Shown here: positions 29,300 to 39,395 of the stretch, piece after piece
How the letters are laid out: every line of letters begins with the position of its first letter
How positions within the stretch are numbered: position 1 is the first letter of the stretch
Notes under the pieces: model-generated
What the model was told of the DNA's origin: nothing
The model's input: the letters and a program-made list of their open reading frames with translations, nothing else
Database searches by the model: none
Translations under genes and position numbers: made by a program
Source of the DNA: Anodontia alba
Lineage: Eukaryota; Mollusca; Bivalvia; Lucinida; Lucinidae
NCBI GenBank assembly: GCA_964016985.1
Contig: OZ024827.1
Span: forward strand, 19,919,275-19,983,274
Reading direction: 5' to 3'
Length of the DNA: 64,000 bases

Positions 29300-32190
29300 A
29301 TGGCCAGGCTCATACCTTGGTTTCTGTGTTTCCTAAACCCCTATCAGACCTCACCCCTGTGTGCATAATACAGGTGGCTGCTGACACTCATCTATCATTT
29401 TATCATTTTAGTTTGCCTGAACAAGGTTCAGGAAGAGCTAGGCATAGTTGTCAGTGTCAATGGTGTCTGCAAATGTTTTGCTTCAAAGTTTTTAGGATCT
29501 CAGTATTTCCCAATGCTTTGATGAGTTTATTAGCTCACCTGAGCAAAAGCTCAGGATGAGCTATTGTCATCACCCTATGTCCGTCGTCGTCAGTCGTCCG
29601 TCGTCCGTCGTTCGTCGTCAACAATTAGTTTGTTAACACTCTAGAGGTCACAGTTTTGACCCAATCTTAATGAAACTTGGTCAGAATGTTTGCCTCTATG
29701 AAATCTAGGTCAAGTTCGATACTGGATTACTTGGGGTCAAAAACTAGGTCACCAGGTCAAATCAAAGGAAAAACTTGTTAACACTCTACAGGTCATACTT
29801 TTGACCCAATCTTGATGAAACTTGCTCAAAATGTTTGCCTCTATTAAATCTAGGTCAAGTTCGAAACTGGGTCACCTGGGGTCAAAAACTAGGTCACCGG
29901 GCCAGATCAGCAGAAAACCTTGTTAACACTCTAGCAGTCACATTTTTGAAGCAATCATCATGAATCTTGCTCAATATATTTGTCTTGATGATTTCTAGGT
30001 CAAGTTCGAAACTGGGTCACCTGGGGTCAAAAACTAGGTCACCTGGCCAGATCAGCAGAAAACCTTGTTAACACTCTAGCAGTCACATTTTTGAAGCAAT
30101 CAACATGAATCTTGCTCAATATGTTTGTCTTGATGATTTCTAGGTCGAGTTCGAAACTGGGTCACTTGGGGTCAAAAACTAGGTCACCTGGCCAGATCAG
30201 CAGAAAACCTTGTTAACACTCTAGCGGTCACATTTTTGAAGCAATCATCATGAATCTTGCTCATTATGTTTGTCTTCATGATTTCTAGGTGAAGTTTGAA
30301 ACTGGGTCAGCTGGGGTCAAAAACTAGGTCGCCTGGCCAGATCAGCAGAAAACCTTGTTAACACTCTAGCGGTCACATTTTTGAAGCAATCATCATGAAT
30401 CTTGCTCAATATGTTTGTCTTGATGATTTCTAGGTCAAGTTTGAAACTGGGTCACTTGGGGTCAAAAACTAGGTCACCTGGCCAGATCAGCAGAAAACCT
30501 TGTTAACACTCTAGTGGTCACATTTTTGAAGCAATTATCATGAATCTTGCTCAAAATGTTTGTCTTGATGATTTATAGGTCGAGTTCGAAATTGGGTCAC
30601 TTGGTATCAAAAACTAGGTCACCGGGCCAAATCAGCAGAAAACCTCGTTAACACTCTAGCGGTCACATTTTTGAAGCAATAATCATGAATCTTGCTCAAA
30701 ATGTTTGTCTTGATGATTTCTAGGTCAGGTTCGAAACTGGGTCACGTGGTATCAAAAACTAGGTCACCAGGCCAAACGAGCAGAAAACCTTGTTAACACT
30801 CTAGCAGTCACAATTTTGAAGCAATTATCATGAATCTTGCTCAAAATGTTTGTCTTGATGAGTTCTAGGATATGTTTGAAACTGGGTCACTTGGGATCAA
30901 AAACTAGGTCACCGGGCCAAATCAGCAGAAAACCTTGTTAACACTCAAGCGGTCACATTTTTGAAACAATCATCATGAATCTTGCTCAAAATGTTTGTCT
31001 TGATGATTTCTAGGTCAAGTTCGAAACTGGAACACCTGGGGTCAAAAACTAGGTCACCTGGCCAAATCAGTGTAAAATCTTGTTATCACTCTAGCGGTCA
31101 CATTTTTCAAGCAATCATCATGAATCTTGCACAAAATGTTTGTCTTGATGAGTTCTAGGTCAAGTTCGAAACTGGGTCACTTGGTATCAAAAACTAGGTC
31201 ACCGGGCCAAATCAGCAGAAAACTTTGTTATAATCATTTTGAACTTTGATCAGAATGTTTGCCTTGATCAGTTCTAGATCAGGCTCTCAAAGTGCTATGT
31301 TGCTCAGGTGAGCGTTACAGGGCCATCATGGCCCTCTTGTTCATGTATGATATGATGATAAGTAGTGGTTCAAACATTTATGCAGTTCCATCCCCTTCTT
31401 CTATGTGATCTTGAGGTCAAGGTCAAGGTCAGATACAGTGTACTTAGAATTTTTATGTTAAAGTTTTGGGTTAAAGTTTTTAAAACCTCATTATGTCCAT
31501 AACCTTTGATAGTTTTTGTTCATATGTGGTTTGATAATAGATATTGGTCCAAACTTTTACACAGTATAATGCCCACCAACCAGTAATGAAACATCAAGGT
31601 CAAGGTCATGAACTTAGAAGTTTTATGTTTAAGTTTTACATTAAAGTTTTTAGAACCTTATGATTTCCAAACCCTTTGACGGATTTGCTTTATGTATGTT
31701 ATATGTGTGAACATATAGATTGGTTGAACAGTTTACACAATACTATCTCTACCCCTTACTTGATCTCAGGGTTAAGGTCATGGACTTAGAATTTTTATGT
31801 TGAAATTTTACATTAAAGTTTTTAGGTCCTCATTATTTACAAACCCTGTGATGGATTTGGTTTATACCTGTTAAGAAGTTAAACTTGTATTGGTCCAAAA
31901 TTTTATACAGTACCATCCCCACCTCATACACTACCTCAGGACTTGAATTTTTATATTCAAGTTTTACGTTAAAAGTTTTAGGACCACATTATTTGCAAAC
32001 CCTGTGATGGGTTTGGTTTATATATGGTGTTTTGTATGGTATCTTTAGGATATAGTCACAGACTTAGAATTTTCAGAGTTTTGTAATGCTTTTGATGGAA
32101 TTATTTCATTTTTGGCTAAAAAAATGCTTCTGAATAGAAAGCACGATTTCAGGCAAGCTACCCTGTCCAACGATAGGTCTAATTTAGCTA
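29300..32190 (+). mobile_element. Decayed tandem-repeat element, host of the 29531-31341 insertion
   Basis: The flanks on both sides of the inner element (29300-29530 and 31342-32190) share wording with 27794-28050: 'AGTGTCAATGGTGTC', 'AAGGTCAAGGTCA', 'TTAAAGTTTTT' and a right end with GATTTCAGGCAAGCTACCCTG. The right part holds about four poor ~170-bp units. Joining the flanks gives one element interrupted near its first unit. Exact ends are not resolved. Confidence 0.6.
29531..31341 (+). mobile_element. Pearl/HINE-like element with ~145-bp tandem repeats
   Basis: The head is TTAGCTCACCTGAGC with a local inverted repeat, followed by a GTCGTCCGTCG microsatellite (about 29580-29618). About twelve ~145-bp monomers follow, each starting CTTGTTAACACTCTAGCGGT and ending CTAGGTCACC.GGCCA. 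The tail has the inverted GCTCAGGTGAGC and a hairpin (AGGGCCATCATGGCCCT) followed by CTTGTT. No coding capacity. Confidence 0.85.
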
Positions 32191-32204
32191 TGCAGGTGAT
32201 TCAC

Positions 32205-32440
32205 ATAAAATGCCAAGTCTTATTTTCTCTCAAAGATAATGGAAAAAAAAAATAGAACATCATCTGCTACAATTTACTTAGTGCTTTAAAGGTTAATTAT
32301 CCCTTACCACTCCATGGGCAAATTCAGCAGATGACAAAATTGATGAGATTTTCCTCATTTTCCCCAGAAAATAAGATTTGACATTTCATGCAAATTGTCT
32401 CCAAAAAAGATTTTCTGAGAACTGACCCTTTAAGGGTTAA
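32205..32440. repeat. D right half followed by truncated C
   Basis: GGTGATTCACATAAAATGCC to TAGTGCTTTAAAGGTTAA, then TTACCACTCCATGGGCAAAT and GATTTGACATTTCATGCAAA; the C right arm is mostly lost. Confidence 0.68.
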
Positions 32441-32519
32441 TTAGAGAAATTTTACATCAGATTCCTCCACATCCAAATATAAATGTCTTTTCTGAGAGCA
32501 TGTCTCCTGGGCATTAATT

Positions 32520-32645
32520 AAAGCAGGCCTCCACCGAGGGGGCGATTCGGGCGAAGAAGTCGCCGAAATTCTTATGACTTCTCCCTATCGGTCCGGGAAG
32601 GAGAAGACGACTTCGCCCTGTTTTTCGGCGATTTTCGAAACGTAC
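32520..32645. other. CpG-rich foldback sequence
   Basis: GGGCGAAGAAGTC near 32549 and GACTTCGCCC near 32610 form an imperfect stem around a GAAATTCTTATGACTTCTCC loop. It borders the left end of the 32650 element. No function assigned. Confidence 0.4.
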
Positions 32646-32996
32646 AGTACAGCTCAGGTGGTTTTTCAAAATCCCCCCCGAACCGGTGGGGTTGATTTTT
32701 TAGCCAACCGCGGATCTTCCTGATTCCCCACTCCAATTCCCACCGCGACGGATTTTTCGTCCACCGCGTTTCCGCCGAGTTCCCTCCGCAAAACCACCCA
32801 CTTACCTATAGAACTCCGCGGTGGGCAAAAGTTTATCCAGGCGAGCTCGCAATGAAAGATTAGTGACGTCAGAATGATTGACAGCTCCGAATTTTTCCGA
32901 GTTTACATGGGGAGGAAATCGGAACCTTTATTTTGCTTACGCATCATTTGGCTGATTTGCTGCTGAATAAATACAGAAATATTTCTACCTAGAGAT

Positions 32997-33020
32997 TAAA
33001 AAAAAAAAAAAAAAAAAAAA
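32997..33020 (+). repeat. Poly(A) run
   Basis: A21-24 ending a short AT-rich stretch, possibly a retroposon tail. No body recognised upstream. Confidence 0.7.
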
Positions 33021-33177
33021 GAATTAATGAATAAAACAAGAAATAAAAAATAACGTATTTCTGTTTGTTTATTTCTTACCTTGTACCCGGGTACTTAAAG
33101 GGGGGCTTCTGCTATCTTAGAGGCTTTTATTTGGAGACCAACGAGCATCGTCCCGGAAAAAAAAAATACGAGTAATG

Positions 33178-33352
33178 CCACGTAGGCGGACGCATTAATC
33201 TCCGATGGTCAGGATCGTGCATTCGATCCTCGCAGATTGAGCGATTTATCATGAAACACATGTATTTGCTACGGTCATTCGCTCCTTCCACTGCTTCAAG
33301 ACTGGCAGTTACAAGTTTCTGGCGGAAGGGAGTTCAGTGTACTAGTTCACCA
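33178..33352 (+). mobile_element. SINE type 1, 3'-truncated
   Basis: The tRNA-like head (GTAGGCGGACGCATTAATCT, then CATTCGATCCTCG) and first body part end after TTCTGGCGGAAGGG. It lies just before the full copy at 33426. Confidence 0.65.
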
Positions 33353-33425
33353 TATATTGTATAAGCATGCCCCCCTCTGTATTGGCGCGATTCATAAAAA
33401 ATGCTCTTCTCCATTCCATTTCGCA

Positions 33426-33717
33426 GTAAGGTGCGCCGTCCGACTGGAGACAGGAGGTCGCGGGTTCAACCCCTGCCGAGGTCGGCAACATTCTTTCGTG
33501 GAGATTGACCATGAAATATTGTCTACGGTCATTCTCTCCCTTTCGCTGATTCAAGAAGGGCAATTGCCAGTTTCTGGCGAAAGAATGTGCGCAATACTGG
33601 TTAACCGCTTAGAGGACTAAGCTTGCCCAGTAAACGTGTGGTTAGGTAAACTGACCGCACTCGACATGACCCCATTGGGTTGACTGGGCTGTAAAACCTC
33701 AACACAAACAAACAAAT
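33426..33717 (+). mobile_element. tRNA-derived SINE (type 1), full length, 13-bp target duplication
   Basis: A tRNA-like head with B-box GCGGGTTCAACCCC is followed by the conserved SINE body (CATTCTTTCGTGGAGATTGA, CAGTTTCTGGCGAAAGAATG, CTTAGAGGACTAAGC) and the tail TGTAAAACCTCAACACAAAC. ATTCCATTTCGCA occurs on both sides (33413-33425 and 33718-33730), the mark of LINE-driven insertion. Confidence 0.9.
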
Positions 33718-34049
33718 ATTCCATTTCGCACAGATCAGACGCGTAAAGCAATTGCAGTTAACTCCCTTTTAAGTCAGTTACAGTTAGCTCCCTTAAAACA
33801 GTAAAACCTGCAGTGTGAGTACCTTACCCCGCATTTATCAGGGTACAAATGAATACTTTGTTACGTTATTCTCTTACAGTATAATACATTAATAACATTA
33901 TATTTATTGGCTTATACAGCAATCTTCAGAACTTTCGTTTCCATGTAAAATGTTCTGTTTTTGTGGCTTCAATATATGCGATATGCAAAACCAAGACCGT
34001 AATTTATTTAACGAGTAAAAGAGACGCATTGTATAAAACTAGCGCATCG

Positions 34050-34262
34050 GCGAGTAAGCGTCTTCTGGGCTAATTCAGCAGACGACAGATTGAATTTGTT
34101 TTCTTTTTTTTTTTTCTTTTCATTACCAAGAAAACAGGATTTGACATTTCATGCAGTGGAGACTATTTGCATGAAGTGCAAATAATGTTCTCTTGGAAGA
34201 ATGAGAAAAATATTTCAAAATGTCGTCTGCTGAAAATTGTATCCAGGGTGCTTAGCGTTAAA
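34050..34262. repeat. Foldback C, shortened arms
   Basis: GCGTCTTCTGGGCTAATTCA, GATTTGACATTTCATGCAGT, AATGTCGTCTGCTGAAAATT, CCAGGGTGCTTAGCGTTAAA. Confidence 0.75.
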
Positions 34263-34289
34263 GTTCGCACAAACAACTGGCACAAGAGT

Positions 34290-34408
34290 CTGTGCATGGC
34301 AAAACCTACAATAAAACTTGTACGAAGAGACGGATCAGCCTGCACACTCTGAGAGTGCACATCAGCAGATCTCAGTAGTCTGATCAGAGCCTTCGCTAAT
34401 CATAAGTA
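34290..34408 (+). repeat. Foldback L, rearranged
   Basis: CCTACAATAAAACTTGTACG, GATCAGCCTGCACACTCTGA, CTGATCAGAGCCTTCGCTAA. Confidence 0.65.
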
Positions 34409-34409
34409 C

Positions 34410-34582
34410 CCCCCCTCCCCCCCCTACGATTACTAGGTGTAACAATACGTCTTGTGTGACGAGCCAGGGGTCATAAGTTCGATCCCAGGCTTCTTTCATA
34501 TGGGACTTTAAACCAAGGTCCACACCTTCGTATGAACTAGCTATTAGTGGGACGTTAAAAAACTCACTCACTCATTTGAATT
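34410..34582 (+). mobile_element. Short SINE-like repeat
   Basis: It has an AAGTTCGATCCCAGG B-box-like motif and ends GGGACGTTAAAAAACTCACTCACTC, typical of a short retroposon tail. Only one copy is in the window. Confidence 0.5.
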
Positions 34583-35500
34583 GTCATTAACTTCTGTGGC
34601 CCCTTGTTTGGTACGTGTGTTTTTTGTATGACAGACACCATTTTTGCTTGGGCTGTCACATTGATTCAATGTCTCTTTGATAGCAGAAGCGCCCCTTTAA
34701 GTGAATTTATATTGACACGTGCGGTGAGAATTTCCCGGTCTTTTACCACATTACCTCATTTAAATTGAGCGCGTGCGGTTGTTGCATGGGAAAAGGCAGT
34801 TATAGGAATACCAAACATAAATACGTAATTCGTGGATTTGAGGCAGAAGTTTGATTCTCTTTGAGATTTTTGAGTGTTTGTTTTGTTTTTTTACGGCACA
34901 TTAAGTAAAAATGACCATGCCGTGCCCACTTGTTGGCCGGACCAAACTAAGCCACAGAATCCGGTACTTTTTCATATGGAGCTTTGTTGGGGCCCATGTT
35001 ACCAGCTCGAACAGTGAATGGGGCTACTGGGGTTTTCTATGGACCAAGGGAACACCCAAATATATTTCAAGGAATAGGGCAGCATTGGTTAATATTTCAA
35101 GAGAATAAGGGAATAAACCTAATTTTGGGGGATCGGAAAGTGGCAATTTGGAAAACTCATCCTTTTCTATGCATTGGCCATATGCATTCGTTATTGTCCG
35201 TCGGCAATCGCAGTGCTTCGACGCTTTATTAATATTCAAAAGGATGCTGATAAGCGAAAACTGACTCAAGCAGGACGTACGAATATTGCAATTTATGCAC
35301 CGAATTTGCGGTACGTTTTGTGTACGCAGATACCAACAATTCCGTACGCTCATGGTGAATGGGAATGCTTACAATCAAAATTCGTTAATTGCTGTCACAC
35401 AATGAGTTGAAAAGGCTGATTTGATCAGGTCGGCAGTTTGGTCGTATTCAGCCGTGCATGCCGAAAAAAGTACGACTGGCTTTAGCCACGCCCCTTTGGA
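34583..35500. other. Interior of the 32650 element, no family recognised
   Basis: Overlapping open frames of 65-109 codons exist on both strands (34911-35410) but show no domain I recognise and no intron or start logic. Could be old transposon coding sequence or unique DNA. Confidence 0.35.
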
Positions 35501-35705
35501 AACAGCTTTCTCACTTCATCGCGGAAACACTGCGTGGCCCCCGCGGCTGTTTCAATTGCCTGTCATAATCGCATCGAATTTTACCTGTTCGAAAGTAATT
35601 TTATCAGGCGATTTTTACCACGGGAACGCAGCGGATCCACCGGCCCGGGTGAAACCACCGTGGGATACTAAAATTAAATCCTTTCCACCCGAATCCACTC
35701 CCCAC

Positions 35706-35760
35706 CGGCTCGGGGGTGGGGTGGGTGGGGGGGTGGGGGGGGAAGGGGTGGGGTGGGGAT
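35706..35760 (+). other. G-rich tract (potential quadruplex)
   Basis: Many runs of 4-9 G separated by single T or AA occur just inside the right inverted terminus of the 32650-35781 element. The open frames across it are composition artefacts. Confidence 0.7.
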
Positions 35761-35784
35761 TTTGAAAAACCACCTGAGCTGTAC

Positions 35785-36430
35785 TTTCGGTTTTGCTTGC
35801 GCCGGTGAGTCGGTTTTTTGCTTGTTTACAGCAGACACTGACAAACACTGTTGCTTTAATGATCGCTAAATGCGATACACCTACAACAACTAGTTGTTTA
35901 CAAAGACATGATATAATTACCTTGATTGGTAATTATCCATAACCGTCCATATTCGTTTGATTAATCCAGTAATCAATAGTGTTGATGTTATCAGTGACCC
36001 ACAATGGATACCATGCAATCACCCGTGATGATAATTGACCAAAACGATTGGCCGAAAGCACCACGAGGACAAGGTAAGAGTGGCAATTTTACCGTTTAGT
36101 GGGCGGGGCCAATGTGTCAATAACCGTCAAAAAGATTGCCTGGATGACACGCTTCTGTGCTCAAACAACAGTACAAACAACTAAAAACTTTTTGATCTCT
36201 TTTGGCAGCGACTCTTCGGATGCAAATTGTAATGTCAGATTGTGGTGATTAGCGGATTAAGGTACCGCTTAATAGATGGTACATGTAATTGAATAGTTTG
36301 TCTTTTCTTTGACTTAATTGAAAACTGTTTGTTTGTTTTTCAAATGAGTGTTTAATCAATTTAATCATTTTTCTTCTGCTCTTCGTATGTCAGTTCGTAA
36401 ACAGCATCTTGGCTGAAAATTGGGTCTCCC
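35785..36430. other. Repeat-poor, CpG-richer stretch in intron 1
   Basis: No foldback, SINE or tandem family is recognised here. It contains the candidate alternative exon at 36004. It may be a promoter or regulatory region, but no specific binding site can be claimed. Confidence 0.4.
36004..36073 (+). CDS. Candidate alternative first coding exon in intron 1
   Basis: An ATG with A at -3 and G at +4 opens 23 codons plus one base and then meets a consensus donor (CAAG|GTAAGA). An in-frame TGA at 35995 shows that the frame does not extend upstream. The donor phase (1) is the phase that exon 2 accepts, so splicing to 39318 would stay in frame. The site lies in one of the few stretches free of recognisable repeats, next to CpG-richer DNA. 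If used, the isoform would lack the RVKF phosphatase-docking motif of exon 1. The peptide matches nothing I recognise. The features are seen in the sequence; its use as an exon is inference. Confidence 0.35.
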
Positions 36431-36439
36431 AAACCCGGT

Positions 36440-36570
36440 AGCTATGAATGTTGCTATAAATTTACAAACTTAATGGCAAATAGTACAGATCCAGATCAGT
36501 TGGCTTCCTGATCTGGATCTACACTGTTTGCAAAGGCAGTGTATATCCGGGTTCACAGGACAAGGGTTAA
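36440..36570 (+). repeat. Foldback E, left end missing
   Basis: GAATGTTGCTATAAATTTAC, AGATCCAGATCAGTTGGCTT with a shortened apex, GGGTTCACAGGACAAGGGTT. Confidence 0.78.
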
Positions 36571-36577
36571 ACAAGGG

Positions 36578-36748
36578 GAAATGGTGACAATTTAGGGATA
36601 GTTTTTATTACTTCTTTATAAAAATATGTTGTGAGTACCTGTTAGAATCAGTTCAAGTCAGTTCTAATTAAGAGTACCCACAATGTATATTTTTAAAGAG
36701 AATCACAGAAAATTATTACTGAATTATCTCCATTTTTCTGGAGCTGTG
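36578..36748. repeat. Foldback B/A-like
   Basis: GGTGACAATTTAGGGATAGT, AAATATGTTGTGAGTACCTG / AGAGTACCCACAATGTATAT, TTATTACTGAATTATCTCCA. Confidence 0.62.
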
Positions 36749-37145
36749 TGAGAAAAAAAAAAAACATTCGCCAAAGAGCTGAATCAAATAATGAAAAGTT
36801 ACATGTACATGTTCTTTACCTAATATCTAGATAGATAGTTTTAAAATGTTTAAGGTTGTTATAAAGCAATAAATCAGTTTTTGATTTTTTTTTTCTTTCA
36901 TAATATTGCATCATCCACCATTTTGCATGAACGGTCATAGTCACTTCTCCCTCTGGTCCTCCACTTCTCCCTATTTGGGCTGGAGGGAGAAGTCACTTCT
37001 TACTACTTGTTGGGCCTAGGTTGGGGCCTGATTAAAGACAAGAACTATTGGAAATACTGGATGCTCCCTGCACAGAAACATAAGAGCAAGTTTCGATCAA
37101 CCAAAATACATGTATCATTGTATGAAATATGTTAATTGTATTTAT
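36749..37145. other. Unassigned intron 1 DNA
   Basis: Contains CTTCTCCCTCTGG and CCAGAGGGAGAAG-like inverted words around 36945-36995 (ACTTCTCCCT...GGAGGGAGAAGTCACTTC), a small hairpin. Otherwise nothing. Confidence 0.4.
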
Positions 37146-37147
37146 CT

Positions 37148-37358
37148 TAACACTTAGCTTGCTGGATGAAAATTTCAGCTGACAACATTTTGAAATATTT
37201 TTCTTAATTTGCCTAGAAAACAGGATTTGAAACTTTATGCAAATTGTCTCCTGAGGAGACAATTTGCATGAAGTGTCATTTCCTATTTTCTAGGAAAAAA
37301 ACAAAACAAAAAATAATATCAGTTTGTCATCCACTGAATTAGCCCATAGTATGTTAAG
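37148..37358. repeat. Foldback C
   Basis: TTAACACTTAGCTTGCTGGA, stem GCAAATTGTCTCCTGAGGAG, GCCCATAGTATGTTAAGATT. Confidence 0.83.
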
Positions 37359-37455
37359 ATTCAGATTTCAGATTTTTAATGCTGCCAGGCAACTGAGTCA
37401 CATAGAGGCAGCCCCATAGTATGTTAAGTGTATTAACATTACTGTATTTATCTTA

Positions 37456-37661
37456 ACCCTTGTCCTGCTGAATAAATTAAGATGCCACGCCCACTTCTAA
37501 TTTTCAGCCAATCAGATTGCTTGATCCAGATTGTTGCTATAAATTCACATACTTAATGGCAAACAGTGCAGATCCAGATCAGTTGGCTTCTTGAGAAGCC
37601 AACTGATCTGGATCTATACTGTTTGCTAAGGCAGGGTATATCCGGCAGGACAAGGGTTAAC
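37456..37661 (+). repeat. Foldback E
   Basis: TTAACCCTTGTCCTGCTGAA, GATGCCACGCCCACTTCTAA, apex GGCTTCTTGAGAAGCC, CGGCAGGACAAGGGTTAA. Confidence 0.88.
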
Positions 37662-38000
37662 TCTTAGCTGGATAAAAATTTTCAGCAGGTGACATTTTGA
37701 ATTTTCTTCTTCAGAAAAATGGGTTTTGAAAAATCAAGTTCTGCTTGAGGCGTATTCAGCCCTGCAATCTGTATTGCTGCAATATGCAGAATCCTATTGA
37801 AACCTAGACTTGTTTTTTTTTTTTTTTTTTTTTTTTTTAATGTTTTCGGTGTTTCCAAGGGCAACCTTTATAGATTTTATTTGATGTTTCATGCAAAGTG
37901 CATGAAATGTCAAACCTTATTTTCTGGGAGAAATAAGAAAAAATATCTTCAGTTTATTGACTGCCACATTTGCTAAGAGTGCTAAAAAGAGGAGAAAAAT
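37662..38000. repeat. Foldback C interrupted by a T-run-containing insert
   Basis: TCTTAGCTGGATAAAAATTT, an insert of about 37720-37870 with poly(T) (37812-37839), then TTTCATGCAAAGTGCATGAA and TTGCTAAGAGTGCTAAAAAG. Confidence 0.65.
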
Positions 38001-38073
38001 ATCAATTTCTTGTCTGCTGAATTTGCCTAAAGCACACGATTTTCATTCAGATATCTAAATAAGGTACCATTGG

Positions 38074-38283
38074 TATTAACTCTGGTCCTGCTGAACCCGA
38101 ATGTGCCCTGCCTTTGCAAACAGCGTAGATGATCAGTTTGCTTCTTCAGAAACCGGCTGATCTGGAACTGCACTGTTTGTGATTCAGTATATGAATTTGG
38201 ATCAACCATCTGGATCAAGTGATCAGATTGGCTGACAATTAGAAGTGGGCATAGCATCTTAATTCAGCATGACAAGGGTTAAG
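38074..38283 (-). repeat. Foldback E (reverse)
   Basis: TTAACTCTGGTCCTGCTGAA, GATGATCAGTTTGCTTCTTC, right CAGCATGACAAGGGTTAA. Confidence 0.82.
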
Positions 38284-38374
38284 TAATCGCCTTAGTGATA
38301 ATTCTGGTTCTAGCGGGACCAATACTTCTGTATCTAAGATACCGCTTTGTCATGTGGCTTGGCCTTAAACAAAA

Positions 38375-38595
38375 TTACCCAGGAAAACTTTAATCAGCAG
38401 ACATTTCTAGATATTTTGAATGTACTTTAAAGCAACCAGACAGTTGTAACATTTTTTTTTTCTGTACTTTTTGTACAAAATCTGACACTTCCATGGCATA
38501 AAGACATGCAGTATTTGGAAACAGGTCCTGTTTCACAGGAAAAAATATTTCAAAATGTTGTTTGTGGAAAATTTTACTTAGATGCTAAGCGTGAA
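38375..38595. repeat. Foldback C, decayed
   Basis: ACCCAGGAAAACTTTAATCA, CAAAATGTTGTTTGTGGAAA, TTTTACTTAGATGCTAAGCG. Confidence 0.5.
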
Positions 38596-38649
38596 GACAG
38601 GCTTGGTAGCACAATAATCATACCCCAAATATTCAGGCACCTAATATGC

Positions 38650-38896
38650 CTTTAACCCTTAAAGCGTCAATCACAGCAATTGTCGTCTGCTTTGTCTTCT
38701 GCCGGTTACTTTAAAAGTCATTGTTGCAAACAGTGTGGACCCAGATCAGACTGCTCCTCTAGGAGCAGTCTGATCTGGGTCCACACTGTTTGCCGGTATG
38801 CAAAAATAGGTTTTAAAAGTTTGCAAGAATGTTCAGCAGACAACATAAACAGACGACATTTTCAGATGCAGTTTTTCTTGGCGCTTTAAGGGTTAA
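38650..38896. repeat. Foldback D2 (D ends, E/F-type core)
   Basis: TTTAACCCTTAAAGCGTCAA, stem GCAAACAGTGTGGACCCAGA / TCTGGGTCCACACTGTTTGC with apex TGCTCCTCTAGGAGCA, GGCGCTTTAAGGGTTAA. Confidence 0.88.
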
Positions 38897-38919
38897 TACC
38901 ATTCTTTCTTTTTTAACAC

Positions 38920-39147
38920 ATAGCATGTTGGGTAAAATTTTCAGCAGACAGCATATTTCCCAGAAAACAGGATTTGACATTTCATGCAAACTCTCCAATG
39001 AAAACAGGATTTGACATTTCATACTAACTGTCTCCATCCACTGGAGACAGCTTGCATGAAATGCTGAGTCCTGGTTTCTGGGAAAAATAAGAAAATATGA
39101 TCAAATGTGTTGTCCGGTGAATTTTGCCATGGAGTAGTAAAGATCAA
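38920..39147. repeat. Foldback C with repeated left arm
   Basis: ACATAGCATGTTGGGTAAAA; AAACAGGATTTGACATTTCA occurs twice (38955 and 39001); right AGACAGCTTGCATGAAATGC. Confidence 0.8.
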
Positions 39148-39317
39148 ACGAGTTCATGTGAATATCTGGTAATATATGTCACAAAAGTACTTGAAGACTG
39201 CCAAACTTTGTAGGCTCTGTTCAGGCCGCTCCTGATGTCTGTCTGCATTGTTTTGTGGAGTAGTTCCATCAAAATGTTTTGAATAGTAATTACAGTTGCA
39301 GTCATTTATCATTTCAG

Positions 39318-39388
39318 TACGGAAGCTTCTTACGGCTGGTGTAAGTCCAAACATCACAAACGAAGATGGCCTCACAGCACTTCACCAG
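39318..39388 (+). CDS. PPP1R16A: PPP1R16-like coding exon 2 (ankyrin repeat 1)
   Basis: This 71-nt exon lies between TTTCAG and GTATGT. Two bases complete split codon 86 (Val), followed by 23 codons ending at a codon boundary (residues 86-109). The peptide contains [16 protein letters not shown], matching the family signature in which [10 protein letters not shown] begins the first clear ankyrin repeat. Phase joins exactly with exon 1 (donor phase 1) and exon 3 (phase 0). No long reading frame covers it because the exon is short. A D2 foldback begins about 8 bases after the donor, and intron 2 is about 10.1 kb. The identification rests on conserved sequence, splice borders and phase agreement together. 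Confidence 0.93.
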
Positions 39389-39395
39389 GTATGTT

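Larger units (their letters stand above)
32650..35781. mobile_element. Inverted-repeat-bounded element, CpG-richer, no transposase seen
   Basis: Ends are CAGCTCAGGTGGTTTTTCAA.. on the left and its complement on the right (27 bp nearly exact, then a weaker ACCGGTGGGG match). They are flanked by TA at 32648 and 35782. The ~3.1-kb interior is richer in CpG than the surroundings and includes a poly(A) run, two SINE pieces, C and L foldbacks and another SINE-like repeat. Open frames inside match no transposase I know. It could instead be two inverted copies of one short element. Confidence 0.55.

Noticed and set aside
29619..31240. Regular direct repeats resembling a CRISPR array
   Set aside because: Units are ~145 bp with no short-repeat/unique-spacer pattern and lie in a eukaryotic intron; they are tandem monomers of a mobile element.
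33426..33500. Possible functional tRNA gene
   Set aside because: It is the head of a SINE with 13-bp target duplication.
34911..35410. Candidate genes on both strands of the CpG-richer block
   Set aside because: Frames of 65-109 codons overlap each other on both strands and match no recognised domain.
35421..35848. Overlapping Gly- or Pro-rich open frames on both strands
   Set aside because: They arise from the G-rich tract at 35706-35760 and show no domain or splice support.
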